The notes: generated from the sequence alone by a model not told the origin. A stretch of 64,000 nt of DNA from Streptosporangium sandarakinum (GCF_013409935.1 NZ_JACCCO010000001.1:186001-250000), one strand, 5' to 3'. Shown: positions 8,578-16,780, counted from the first letter of the stretch. Translations and numbers: made by a program.

Positions 8578-8756
8578 GGTGACGCGGACCGGTCGTTCCT
8601 GGCGTGAGCGCCATGACGAGGACTGATCACTCACGTGGCGCCGCACCCTGCTCCCCGTGACCGCCGGAACCGCGGAATCGCCGGCGACCGGCGGGCGGCT
8701 GCACAGCCAGGGCTGTCGGAGCGGTCGAGCCGGATGTCATTGGAACCCCGCCCCTG

Positions 8757-9202
8757 CTCGATCGCATCGCGGCCGGCTGCACGGAAGGCCGGTCCGCGCC
8801 CGCTTCGGCGACATCCGCCTGCGGCTGCCCGACCCGGCCTACGACGGGTAGCTCACCCTGGACATCGGCGGCCGCGAGATGCGCGTGATGAACCTCGGCC
8901 CCGCCCACACCGGCGCAGACTCCGTCGTGCACCTGCCCGACACGGGCGTGCTCTTCGCGGGCGACCTGCTGTTCATCGGCTGCACGCCGATCGTGTGGAG
9001 CGGCCCGATCGCCAACTGGATCGCCGCCTGCGACGCGATGCTCGCCACCGGCGCCGAGACGATCGTCCCCGGCCACGGCCCGGTCCCCGACCCCGACGGG
9101 ATCCGCGCGGTGCGCGGCTACCTGGCCCACGTGGTGGAGCAGGCCGACGCTGCATACGCCCGCGGCCTGTCCTTCACCGAGGCGGTGCGGGCCGTGGACC
9201 TG
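8757..9202 (+). pseudogene. MBL-fold hydrolase fragment with in-frame stop, fused to transposase
   Basis: The translation reads FGDIRLRLPDPAYDG, then a TAG stop at 8849-8851, then continues in the same frame with LTLDIGGREMRVMNLGPAHT, the DSVVHLPDTGVLFAGDLLF strand pair, PGHGPVPDPDGIRAVRGYL and EAVRAVDL. These are the third and fourth conserved blocks (H-T..D and GHG) of metallo-beta-lactamase-fold hydrolases of the quinoprotein-relay or cyclase type. The N-terminal HxHxDH block is missing and the 3' part is replaced at 9203 by IS sequence. It cannot give an active enzyme. The 8614-8756 stretch before it holds no frame I recognise. Confidence 0.75.
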
Positions 9203-9562
9203 ATCACCGTGTTGGAGGCCATCGGGGTGTCCCGCCCGGGTGGCGGCCGTCCTCGTACCGGGCCGGTGCGGGTACGGGCCGACAAGGCCTACTCCTCCCG
9301 CGCCAATCGCACCCATCAACGCCGGCGCGGTATCCGCGCGACGATTCCCGAACCGGCCGACCAGCGGAACCACCGCAAGCGACGTGGTCGTCGGGATGGG
9401 CGCCCCCCGCTGTTCGAACGCGGCGACCACGCACCGCGCCACGCGGTCGAGTGCGGGATCAACCGGCTCAAGCGCCATCGGGCGGTGGCCACCCGCCATG
9501 ACAAGCTCGCCGTCCGCCATGAGGCGACCATCCACATCGCCGTGATCAATGACCGGCTGTGA
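9203..9562 (+). pseudogene. Transposase C-terminal half, read through from the MBL fragment
   Basis: The open frame from 8879 to 9562 (227 codons) joins MBL-hydrolase sequence ending RAVDL directly to the transposase at ITVLEAIGVSRPGG without a frame change. The transposase part includes ADKAYSSR and the VECGINRLKRHRAVATRHDK block but lacks everything N-terminal. It is a chance fusion created by the rearrangement; expression is doubtful and no activity is expected. Confidence 0.75.
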
Positions 9563-9693
9563 CCTTCCCGGACATTCGGCCGGCTGTCACGCCGACCCGG
9601 GCAGCGGTTGATCCAACCCGGGGAGAGCATCGGTGACCGCCACGTACTACCGCGCTGACAGCGAGAACGGCGACCACATCGACGACCCCTCCG
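9203..9693 (+). repeat. 491-bp inverted copy of the IS interior
   Basis: This segment matches the reverse complement of 3602-4092 almost base for base; the one difference I noticed changes Met to Val (GPMRV to GPVRV). It covers the C-terminal half of the transposase frame, the intergenic stretch and the first 20 codons of the passenger ORF. Neither end is an IS terminus, so it did not arrive by simple transposition of the present element. The two copies face each other across 5.1 kb. Confidence 0.88.
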
Positions 9694-9791
9694 GACGCCC
9701 GGCGGGGCCGCCGTGTGGTCCACATCACAGCGGTGAAGAGTGTGTGCCCGGGACATGTCCGGGAGGTTCCGGCGGATCTACCGTGCGCTGA
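9633..9791 (+). pseudogene. 5' fragment of the IS passenger ORF with foreign tail
   Basis: Begins with the same GTG, RBS and first 20 codons as the ORF at 3333-3662 (VTATYYRADSENGDHIDDPS), then diverges at 9694 into unrelated residues (GRPAGPPCGPHHSGEE...) and stops at 9791, 36 bp before the esterase gene. It marks the right edge of the duplicated segment. Confidence 0.6.
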
Positions 9792-9827
9792 AAGGACCGG
9801 TGAACCCGGTTGTAAAAGGAGCACGTC

Positions 9828-11105
9828 ATGGCCGGATCCCCCTCATCCCCCCGACTCCGCCCGTCGCCGCCCTCCGCCGTCCTCACCGCCGCCGCGACCG
9901 CGCTGCTCGCGCTGCTCGGCCTGCTCGGCGTGTCCCTCACCGGGCCGCCCGCGCGGGCGGCGTCGCTGACCCAGGTCGGCTCGTTCGGTTCGAACCCCGG
10001 CAGCCTCGCCATGTACGCCTACCGGCCCGACGGCCTGCCCTCCGGCCGGCCGCTGGTCGTGGCCCTGCACGGCTGCACGCAGGACGCGAACGGCTACTTC
10101 ACGAACTCCGGCTGGCGCAAGTACGCCGACCAGTGGGGCTTCGCCCTCGTCCTGCCGCAGACCGGCACTTCCAACAACTCCTCGAAGTGCTTCAACTGGT
10201 TCGAGCCCGGCGACACCGGCCGGGGCCAGGGCGAGGCCGCCTCGATCCGCGCCATGGTCGCCCACGCGGTCACCGCCTACGGCACCGACCCCGCCCGGGT
10301 CTACGTCACCGGCCTGTCGGCGGGCGGCGCCATGGCCGCGGTGATGCTCGCGACCTACCCCGACGTCTTCAGGGCCGGGTCGATCGGGGCCGGGCTCGCC
10401 TACCGCTGCGCCACCAGCCTGGTCCAGGCCACCTCCTGCCAGTACAACGCCACGAGCAGGACCCCCCAGCAGTGGGGCGACCTGGTCCGGGCCGCCTACG
10501 GCGGCTACTCCGGCCCCTACCCCCGCGTCGCCGTATGGCAGGGCACGTCCGACCACACGGTCACCCCGGCCAACGGCGCCCAGCTGCGCGACCAGTGGAC
10601 GAACGTGCGGGGCGTCTCCCAGACCCCGGCCTCCACGTCGAGCCTCCCCGGCGGCACGTCGATGAAGGTGTACGGCAACGACGACGTGCGCCTGTACGAG
10701 ATATCCGGGATGGGCCACGGCCTGCCGGTCGACCCGGGCGGCGGCCCCGACCAGTGCGGCGGCACCGCGGCGTACTTCCTCGACACCATCTGCTCGGCCT
10801 ACCACGACGCGCGGTTCTTCGGCCTGGACGGCGGCGGCGGACCGACCGCGACCCCGACCGCGACCCCGACGGTCACGCCCACCGCCACCCCCACCGCCAC
10901 CCCGACCGCCACGCCGACGACCGCCCCGGTCTGCGTGACGGCGAGCAACTACGCCCACACCACGGCGGGCCGCGCCTACGCCTCCGGCGGATACACCTAC
11001 GCCAAGGGGTCCGACGACCCCATGGGGCTGTGGAACACCTTCACCACCCACACGCTGAAGCAGACCGGTCCCGACCACTGGGTCCTGGCCGACGGCCGGT
11101 GCTGA
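9828..11105 (+). CDS. Secreted PHB-depolymerase-family esterase with C-terminal domain
   Basis: A 425-residue exported hydrolase. A long signal peptide ends near ARAAS (about residue 45). The alpha/beta-hydrolase core follows: oxyanion block VVALHGCTQDANGYF, nucleophile elbow GLSAGGAMA (Ser about 164), an Asp in WQGTSDHTV and His in GMGHGLP. A Thr-Pro repeat linker (TPTATPT units, about residues 340-365) joins a 60-residue C-terminal domain with two cysteines (VCVTASNY ... ADGRC) of the kind used for polymer binding. Substrates in the family include polyhydroxyalkanoates, acetyl-xylan and feruloyl esters; I cannot choose. The RBS aaaggagc is 5 bp before the ATG. Confidence 0.9.
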   Translation: MAGSPSSPRLRPSPPSAVLTAAATALLALLGLLGVSLTGPPARAASLTQVGSFGSNPGSLAMYAYRPDGLPSGRPLVVALHGCTQDANGYFTNSGWRKYADQWGFALVLPQTGTSNNSSKCFNWFEPGDTGRGQGEAASIRAMVAHAVTAYGTDPARVYVTGLSAGGAMAAVMLATYPDVFRAGSIGAGLAYRCATSLVQATSCQYNATSRTPQQWGDLVRAAYGGYSGPYPRVAVWQGTSDHTVTPANGAQLRDQWTNVRGVSQTPASTSSLPGGTSMKVYGNDDVRLYEISGMGHGLPVDPGGGPDQCGGTAAYFLDTICSAYHDARFFGLDGGGGPTATPTATPTVTPTATPTATPTATPTTAPVCVTASNYAHTTAGRAYASGGYTYAKGSDDPMGLWNTFTTHTLKQTGPDHWVLADGRC

Positions 11106-11112
11106 CCCGCGC

Positions 11113-11150
11113 GGGGTCGCGGGTCCCGGTTCGCCGGAACCCGCGACCCC
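11113..11150 (+). terminator. Stem-loop terminator after the esterase gene
   Basis: Perfect 12-bp arms, ggggtcgcgggt (11113-11124) and acccgcgacccc (11139-11150), with an inner ccgg...ccgg stem in the loop, 7 bp past the stop codon. No U run follows, as is usual in actinomycetes. The rest of the gap to 11387 shows no gene; a gtcccc-rich stretch near 11283-11305 is only low complexity. Confidence 0.7.
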
Positions 11151-11387
11151 GCCGTACCGGCGCCCGTGCCGCCGCGATTACCCCCCGACGCCCATGTTCG
11201 GGTAAACAGAGAGTGATCCGCCTTCCTTCCGCGAAGGTCTCCGCGCGACGCGCGGTCACGTGATCGTTGAGTGCCGGGGCGGCGTCCCCCACGGCGTCCC
11301 CGCGCCGGCCGCCCCCTCCGGGACGCTCCGGCCGCCTTTCTCCGATCACGTCGGCACCTGTCCGCCACCCCATCGGAAAGCCGCCCC

Positions 11388-11642
11388 ATGAGCAACGACA
11401 GCACCGGCACGCCCGCCGAATTCGTGGTCGACTTCGACCTGTCCTCCCACGAGACGCGGCGACGAGCCGCGGTCGTCACCGCGCTCGGGGTGGCCTGGGA
11501 TCCGCCGGCGGTTATGCGCGCCGAGCAGGAGGCCCACGACCTCCTCTACTCCGGCCTCGACCCGCAGCAGCAGGAGATCTACGACATGCTCGTGGCGGCC
11601 GGGGTCCTCCCCGGAGGAGAGGCCGGCCGTGCTGCCCATTGA
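11388..11642 (+). CDS. DUF6400-like small acidic protein
   Basis: An 84-residue acidic protein: MSNDSTGTPAEFVVDFDLSS, then RRRAAVVTALGVAWDPPAVM and LLYSGLDPQQQEIYDMLVAAGVLP. This pattern (a WDP motif followed by YSGLD--QQ-IYD-LV-AGVLP) resembles the small actinobacterial family I know as DUF6400; the number is from memory. I chose the ATG at 11388 because upstream codons look non-coding. It overlaps the next gene by 14 bp, so the two are probably translated together. Function unknown. Confidence 0.65.
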   Translation: MSNDSTGTPAEFVVDFDLSSHETRRRAAVVTALGVAWDPPAVMRAEQEAHDLLYSGLDPQQQEIYDMLVAAGVLPGGEAGRAAH

Positions 11643-11859
11643 TCCCTGCGCCGACCTGGGCCGCCGGGCCTGGGTTCCCTGCCCCGGATGCGGCGACCAC
11701 CGGGACTGCGCCGACTGCGGCGCGGGTCGCAACTGCGCCGACCACTGGCGCTACCTCCTGGGCGTCACCGGCAGCCGCCTGCACCTGCAGTGCCCCGGCT
11801 GCACCCATCTGTGGGTGCACGAGACCGGCTTCGGCGCGGGCGGCCCGCGCCCGTTCTGA
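11629..11859 (+). CDS. Small zinc-ribbon-like protein
   Basis: A 76-residue protein from a GTG start inside the end of the previous gene. It holds two CPGC knuckles, VPCPGCGDHRDCADCGAG near the start and LQCPGCTHLWVHE near the end, with further Cys and His between, giving enough ligands for at least one zinc site. No DNA-binding fold can be named. The overlap with the DUF6400-like gene suggests that the two act together; both lie after a strong terminator and before the convergent TetR gene. Confidence 0.65.
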   Translation: MLPIDPCADLGRRAWVPCPGCGDHRDCADCGAGRNCADHWRYLLGVTGSRLHLQCPGCTHLWVHETGFGAGGPRPF

Positions 11860-11954
11860 TCGGTGGCGCACGGCCGTATCGGATTCCCCGCCCGGTTCGC
11901 CCGGCCGTCGGCGGCTCCGGTGGCGGTGATGCCGACCCCCGTTGGTGCCGGCGG

Positions 11955-12560
11955 TCAGGAAGGCTCCGCGGGCATGGGCCCCAGGGCCCCGATCACGGCG
12001 TCGATCGCGGTGGCCAGACGTTCGGGGTCGTGTCCGGCGCGCTCCCGCACCCGCAGCCCCAGCACCGTGGTGAACAGCAGTTCCACGGCGGCGTCTAGGT
12101 CGAGGCCGGTGGTCGGCTCGCCGTTGCGGCGGCCCTCGCACAGCAGTGATCGCAGTGCCTGCCGGGTGACGTCGAAGGCGGCCTCGGTCCGCTGACGGAC
12201 CTGGTCGTCGGTGGCGCCGAGTTCGGTGGCCGTGTTGACCACGAAGCAGCCCCGGCCGGGTTCGCCGTCGGCCGGGCAGGTGACCAGCCACAGCATCCAG
12301 TCCCGCAGCACCTGCCGGATCGGACGGCCATCGGTGTCCAGCCGCTGCTCGGCCTGGACGGACTCGGTGGCCCGGTAGTGGTCGAGCGCCCGCAGGAACA
12401 GCGTGTGCTTGTCGGTGAACGTCCGGTACAGGCTGCTGGGCGTGAGCCCGAGCTCGTCACCCAGATCACGCACCGAGGTCGCGTTGTAACCGCGCCGCCA
12501 GAACAGATCGGTCGCTCTGGTCACCGCGTCCTGCTCGTCGAACTGCCGGGGCCGTCCCAT
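11955..12560 (-). CDS. TetR-family transcriptional regulator
   Basis: A 201-residue TetR protein. The N-terminal helix-turn-helix is clear: GRPRQFDEQDAVTRATDLFWRRGYNATSVRDLGDELGLTPSSLYRTFTDKHTLF (in parts). The C-terminal ligand domain has the RGCFVVNTATELG stretch of the TetR_C group that includes regulators of short-chain reductases and efflux pumps. It is divergent from an MFS transporter gene, with two matching dyads between them, so it most likely represses both itself and the transporter until the exported compound binds. Confidence 0.92.
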   Translation of the reverse strand: MGRPRQFDEQDAVTRATDLFWRRGYNATSVRDLGDELGLTPSSLYRTFTDKHTLFLRALDHYRATESVQAEQRLDTDGRPIRQVLRDWMLWLVTCPADGEPGRGCFVVNTATELGATDDQVRQRTEAAFDVTRQALRSLLCEGRRNGEPTTGLDLDAAVELLFTTVLGLRVRERAGHDPERLATAIDAVIGALGPMPAEPS

Positions 12561-12582
12561 GCCGCCACTCTACCCGACTTGT

Positions 12583-12635
12583 GGAGCGATCGTTCCCATA
12601 CTAGGGTTCGCCAACGTATGGGAGCGATCGCTCCC
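12583..12635 (+). promoter_or_regulatory. Paired operator between tetR and the MFS gene
   Basis: Two related dyads: a perfect 16-bp palindrome GGGAGCGATCGCTCCC (12620-12635) and an imperfect copy GGAGCGATCGTTCCC (12583-12597), centres 37 bp apart. The outer bases are also mirrored (cgttcccata and tatgggagcg), so the whole region is a nested inverted repeat. This is the expected form of a TetR-family operator and overlaps the likely promoters of both genes. Confidence 0.75.
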
Positions 12636-12659
12636 AAAAGAGTCGAGGGAGTATCGGTG

Positions 12660-13859
12660 ATGACCACAGACCAGTCCGTCATCCGAACGGGCGGCCGGCG
12701 GGACCCGGAGAGGAGTCGCTGGCCGGCGGTCACCGCGGTGGCCCTGGGAACGTTCCTGCTGGTGACCGCCGAGCAACTGCCGATCGGCCTGCTGACCGCC
12801 GTGGGATCGGCCCTGTCGGTCTCCGAGGGGACGGCCGGGCTGATGGTGACGGTGCCCAGCCTGATCGCCGCGGTCGCGGCACCGCTGGTTCCGGTGCTCG
12901 TCGGCGGAATGGACCGGCGGCTCCTCCTGCTCGGCCTGATGGGGCTGATGACGCTCGCCAATGTGGCCTCGGCCATGGCGCCGGGTTTCGCCGTCCTCGT
13001 GGCCTCCCGGGTGCTGGTCGGGGTGGCGATCGGGGGCTTCTGGGCCATCGCCAGCGGTCTGGCCGTCCGGCTCGTGGCCCCCGCGAACGTGCCACGGGCC
13101 ACCGCGATCATCTTCGGTGGCGTCGGAGCCGCGAACGTCTTCGGCGTTCCGCTCGGCACGCTGCTCGGTGAGTTCTCCGGCTGGCGCGTCGCCTTCGCGA
13201 CGCTGAGCGGCCTGGCGCTCGTCGTGCTGCTCGCGCTGCTGGCCGTACTGCCGCCACTGGCCGCCTCCCAGCCCGTCCGTCCGCGGCTCCTGGCCGGGCA
13301 GTTCCGCAACCCGGGTGTACGCGTCGGCATCCTCGCGACGTTCCTCATCGTGACCGGCCACTTCTCGGCCTACACCTTCGTGAGCCCGGTGCTCCAGAAG
13401 CTGTCGGGGATCGATGAACGACTCGTCGGTCCGTTGCTGTTCGGGTTCGGCGTGGCGGGCATGGTCGGCAACTTCGTCGCCGGTGCCGCGCTGGCGCGCC
13501 GTCCGCACCGGACCGTGCTGGTCATCGCCGTCACCCTGGCGGCCGCGATGCCGCTCTACCTGCTGCTGGGCCGGGGGGTGATCGGCGGGGCCGTACTGCT
13601 GATCGCCTGGGGCCTGGCCTTCGGCGGCGTGTCGGTCGGCCTGCAGACGTGGATGATCAAGGTCGCGCCACAGGCCGTGGAAGCGGCCTCCTCCCTCTGG
13701 GTGGCGGTGTTCAACCTGTCGATCGGCCTCGGCGCGCTGGTCGGCGGCGTCATCGTGGACTCCCTCACCCTCCAGGCCGTTCTGTGGCTCGGCGGCGCCT
13801 GCGCCCTGGCGGCCGCGCTGGCGGTCTGGAGCGCCCGCGCCGACGAGAACCTGCGATGA
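12660..13859 (+). CDS. MFS transporter, DHA1 (AraJ/NepI-like) efflux family
   Basis: A 399-residue transporter with about twelve membrane segments. The first helix region ALGTFLLVTAEQLPIGLLTAV and the loop-2/3 motif PLVPVLVGGMDRRLLLL match drug-proton antiporters of the DHA1 group, which export arabinose, purines or drugs. I use the ATG at 12660; a GTG directly before it at 12657 is an alternative, and gaggga upstream fits both. The divergent TetR gene and paired operator imply inducible efflux. The substrate cannot be told from sequence. Confidence 0.88.
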   Translation: MTTDQSVIRTGGRRDPERSRWPAVTAVALGTFLLVTAEQLPIGLLTAVGSALSVSEGTAGLMVTVPSLIAAVAAPLVPVLVGGMDRRLLLLGLMGLMTLANVASAMAPGFAVLVASRVLVGVAIGGFWAIASGLAVRLVAPANVPRATAIIFGGVGAANVFGVPLGTLLGEFSGWRVAFATLSGLALVVLLALLAVLPPLAASQPVRPRLLAGQFRNPGVRVGILATFLIVTGHFSAYTFVSPVLQKLSGIDERLVGPLLFGFGVAGMVGNFVAGAALARRPHRTVLVIAVTLAAAMPLYLLLGRGVIGGAVLLIAWGLAFGGVSVGLQTWMIKVAPQAVEAASSLWVAVFNLSIGLGALVGGVIVDSLTLQAVLWLGGACALAAALAVWSARADENLR

Positions 13860-14023
13860 CAGCGGCCCTCACGCCACGCGGCGGCGGCTCCGCTCCGGCG
13901 TGGTCCGGTCACCGGGCACGCCCCCGGCCCGGTGCGGGGCCGTCCGCCCCGGGGCCGCCCGTGTCGGGGCCGTCCCACCGGGCAGACCTGCCGGTGCGGG
14001 GCGGCGACCGACGGGAGAGGCCG

Positions 14024-14881
14024 ATGATGTTCGTGGGGACCTCCGGCTGGCAGTACGCCGACTGGCGCGGTGAGCTGTACCCTCCGGGGCTGCCCCAGCG
14101 GCTCTGGCTGGAGCGCTACGGCGAGTGCTTCGCCACCGTCGAGAACAACAACTGTTTCTACCGGCTCCCGGCCCGCGAGACGTTCGAGGACTGGGCGGCG
14201 CGCACCCCCGCCGGATTCGTCATGGCCGTCAAGGCGAGCCGCTTCCTCACCCACGTCAAACGGCTCAAGGACCCCGAGGAGCCGGTCGGGCGCATGCTGG
14301 CGGCGGCCGGCGGCCTGGGCGACAGGCTCGGCCCCGTCCTGCTGCAGCTCCCGCCCACGCTGCGGGCCGACCCCGGGCGGCTCGACGCGTGCCTGCGGGC
14401 CTTCCCCGGCGGGGTGCGCGTCGCCGTCGAGCCGCGCCACCCGTCCTGGTGGGCCGAGCCCGTCCGCGAGGTGCTGTCGGCGCACGGCGCGGCGCTGTGC
14501 TGGGCCGACCGGCTGGGCCGTCCCGTCTCCCCGCTGTGGCGCACCGCCGACTGGGGGTATCTGCGCTTCCACGAGGGACGCGCCCTCCCCCGGCCGTCCT
14601 ACGGCGACGCCGCGCTCCGCTCCTGGCTGCGCCGCCTGGACCGGGAATGGGGTCGCGACCGCGACGTCTACGTGTACTTCAACAACGACTCCGGAGGGGC
14701 CGCCGTACGGAACGCGATACGTTACGCCGCGCTCGCGCGGGCCGAGGGCCGGCCGGTGAGCCGCACCCCCGGCGCCGTCCGCGACATCCCGGCCGAGGCG
14801 CGGGGCGACGCCACCGAATACGGTGGGGGTGTATATGACGGCACCGGAAACGGGAGAGATCATGGCCATGGCCGCGGGTGA
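14024..14881 (+). CDS. DUF72 family protein
   Basis: A 285-residue TIM-barrel-like protein of the DUF72/YecE family: MFVGTSGWQYADWRGELYPP, FATVENNNCFYRLP, AVKASRFLTHVKRL, GPVLLQLPPTL and DVYVYFNNDSGGAAVRNA are the conserved blocks, including the final FNND motif. Family members are widespread and their biochemical role is not settled. The start is one of two adjacent ATGs (14024 or 14027) after gggagagg. It overlaps the aminotransferase gene by 47 bp, and follows the MFS gene by 164 bp that show no other feature. Confidence 0.9.
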   Translation: MMFVGTSGWQYADWRGELYPPGLPQRLWLERYGECFATVENNNCFYRLPARETFEDWAARTPAGFVMAVKASRFLTHVKRLKDPEEPVGRMLAAAGGLGDRLGPVLLQLPPTLRADPGRLDACLRAFPGGVRVAVEPRHPSWWAEPVREVLSAHGAALCWADRLGRPVSPLWRTADWGYLRFHEGRALPRPSYGDAALRSWLRRLDREWGRDRDVYVYFNNDSGGAAVRNAIRYAALARAEGRPVSRTPGAVRDIPAEARGDATEYGGGVYDGTGNGRDHGHGRG

Positions 14882-16061
14882 CGGCATCGACATCGAGAAG
14901 GTCCGCCTGGACACGCCGGGCTGCGCGTCCGTCGCGCACCTCAACAACGCGGGGGCGGCGCTGCCACCGGCCCCGGTGCTCGACGCGGTGACCGAGCACC
15001 TGCGACTGGAGGCCCGCACCGGCGGTTACGAGGCCAACGACCTGGCCCGGGAGCTGACCGAGGGGTTCTACGACGCGGTGGCCGGGCTGGTCGGCGCCCA
15101 CCGCGACGAGATCGCCTACGTGGAGAACGCCACCCGCGCCTGGGACATGGCGTTCTACGCGGTCCCGTTCGCCGCCGGCGACCGGATCCTCACCACCACC
15201 AGCGAGTACGCCAGCAACGCCATCGCCTTCCACCAGGTGGCGAAGGCGCGCGGGGTGAGCGTGGAGGTGCTGCCCGACGACGGGGACGGGCAGCTGTCCC
15301 TCGACGCGCTCGCCGCGGAACTGGCCCGGGGCCGGGTGCGGCTCGTCGCGATCAACCACGTTCCGACCCACAACGGCCTGGTCAACCCGGCCGCCGAGGT
15401 GGGCCGCCTGTGCCGGGAGACGGGCGTGCTGTTCCTGCTGGACGCCTGCCAGTCGGTGGGCCAGCTCGCCGTGGACGTCGGGGAGATCGGCTGCGACATG
15501 CTGTCGACGACCGGCCGCAAGTTCCTGCGCGGCCCGCGCGGGACCGGGTTCCTGTACGTGCGGCGCGACCTCCTCCGGGAGCTGGAGCCGCCCTTCCTCG
15601 ACCTGCACTCGGCCGTCTGGACCGCCCCGGACCGCTACGAGATCCGCGACGACGCCCGCCGGTTCGAGACATGGGAACGCTACGTCGCGGGCCAGATCGG
15701 GCTGGGCGTCGCCGCCGGATACGCCGCCGCCCTGGGCGTGCGGGCCATCGAGGAGCGGGTGACCGGCCTGGCCGCCCGCCTGCGCGAGGAGCTCGCGGCG
15801 ACGCCCGGCGTGACGGTGCTGGACCGCGGCGCCCGCCGCTGCGGCATCGTCACCTTCACCGTCGCGGGCCGCGAGTCCGCCGAGATGAAGGGCGTCCTGC
15901 GGGAGCGCGGGATCAACGTCAGCGTCACCGACCACACCCACCAGCGTCTCGACCCGAACGCCGTCCCCGCCGCGGTGCGCGCCTCGGCGCACTACTACAA
16001 CACCGACGAGGAACTGGGCCTCCTGGTCTCCGCCGTCCGGGAGCTCGCACCGCGACGTTGA
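14835..16061 (+). CDS. Class V aminotransferase (PLP-dependent)
   Basis: A 408-residue fold-type I PLP enzyme of the NifS/isopenicillin-epimerase-like group. Key blocks are HLNNAGAALPP near the start, a cofactor Asp in FLLDACQSVGQ, and the Schiff-base Lys in STTGRKFLRGPRGTGFLYV. The lack of a clear cysteine-desulfurase active-site Cys loop argues against a true SufS; EgtE-like lyases and epimerases are alternatives. The ATG at 14835 has a gggggt RBS 5 bp upstream and is preferred over the GTG at 14823. It overlaps the DUF72 gene. Confidence 0.85.
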   Translation: MTAPETGEIMAMAAGDGIDIEKVRLDTPGCASVAHLNNAGAALPPAPVLDAVTEHLRLEARTGGYEANDLARELTEGFYDAVAGLVGAHRDEIAYVENATRAWDMAFYAVPFAAGDRILTTTSEYASNAIAFHQVAKARGVSVEVLPDDGDGQLSLDALAAELARGRVRLVAINHVPTHNGLVNPAAEVGRLCRETGVLFLLDACQSVGQLAVDVGEIGCDMLSTTGRKFLRGPRGTGFLYVRRDLLRELEPPFLDLHSAVWTAPDRYEIRDDARRFETWERYVAGQIGLGVAAGYAAALGVRAIEERVTGLAARLREELAATPGVTVLDRGARRCGIVTFTVAGRESAEMKGVLRERGINVSVTDHTHQRLDPNAVPAAVRASAHYYNTDEELGLLVSAVRELAPRR

Positions 16062-16145
16062 GCACCCTCCGTGTCGGGGACGTCACAGCGGGGATAACCG
16101 GGAGGAGTCCGCCGATCCCGGCGCCGTGACGTTCCAGGGGGAGAT

Positions 16146-16745
16146 ATGGCTGCTCGAAGTGCCGGACCCGCCGCCGTGACGATGGCGGCGCTGCTGACGG
16201 CGACCCTGCTCGGCGGGTGCGGCGGCGACCGGCGGCCGGCCGCCCCGCCGCCCGAGGTCCCGGTGGTCGCCACCTCGCCTGCGGCGGCCCCTCCGCCGCA
16301 CGCGGGCCCCGACCTCGCGTACGAAGGGGAGTGCCCCACGGGGGCCAACGCCAGGCCGCTCGCCAAGACGCGCTTCGCGCTGCACGCGGGCCTCGCGCTG
16401 GGGGCGTTCCACCGCTACATCTACCGGCCGCTGCGCAGCGGCGGGTTCAAGGCCGGGGCGGAGAAGCGCAAGCGCACCTTCGCGAAGGCGGCGGTGGCGG
16501 GCCTGTTCACCATCCACGAGCTGAAGGTGGCCCGCGGCTTCGCGCTCGCCAACCCGAGCCTGTGCCGGAGCGTCAAGGCGGTGAGCGACCGCTTCGACGC
16601 GCTGACCGCCAAGCTGCGCAACGGCACGGCCACCGAGGCCGACGTGACCTCGGGCAGGCAGGCGTTCAGCCAGCTCCAGCAGGGCGCCGCGCGGAACGGC
16701 TACGACTTCAAGGAGAAGAACGTCACCGTACCCGGCGCGAGCTGA
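16146..16745 (+). CDS. Hypothetical lipoprotein
   Basis: A 199-residue exported protein. The signal peptide ends in the lipobox LLGGC (Cys about 25), followed by a Pro/Ala-rich spacer to residue 52. The mature domain is helical and basic, with ECPTGANARPLAK, a predicted helix FALHAGLALGAFHRYIYRP and a second long helix around KVARGFALANPSLCRSVKAV; two cysteines could pair. I know close-looking proteins only as actinobacterial hypotheticals. A gggggag RBS lies 3-5 bp before the ATG. A strong stem-loop follows. Confidence 0.8.
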   Translation: MAARSAGPAAVTMAALLTATLLGGCGGDRRPAAPPPEVPVVATSPAAAPPPHAGPDLAYEGECPTGANARPLAKTRFALHAGLALGAFHRYIYRPLRSGGFKAGAEKRKRTFAKAAVAGLFTIHELKVARGFALANPSLCRSVKAVSDRFDALTAKLRNGTATEADVTSGRQAFSQLQQGAARNGYDFKEKNVTVPGAS

Positions 16746-16752
16746 CCGGCCC

Positions 16753-16780
16753 GGCGCTCCCGCGGCGTCGCGGGAGCGCC
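16753..16780 (+). terminator. Stem-loop terminator after the lipoprotein gene
   Basis: Perfect 12-bp arms ggcgctcccgcg (16753-16764) and cgcgggagcgcc (16769-16780) around a 4-base loop, 8 bp past the stop codon. Confidence 0.75.

Noticed and set aside
9984-10000. A tRNA T-arm-like sequence ggttcgaaccccgg
   Set aside because: It lies inside the esterase coding frame and no acceptor stem, anticodon arm or D arm surrounds it.
11267-11929. A 220-codon frame overlapping the two small genes
   Set aside because: The small genes have consistent starts, overlap coupling and family-like residues; this frame is low-complexity.
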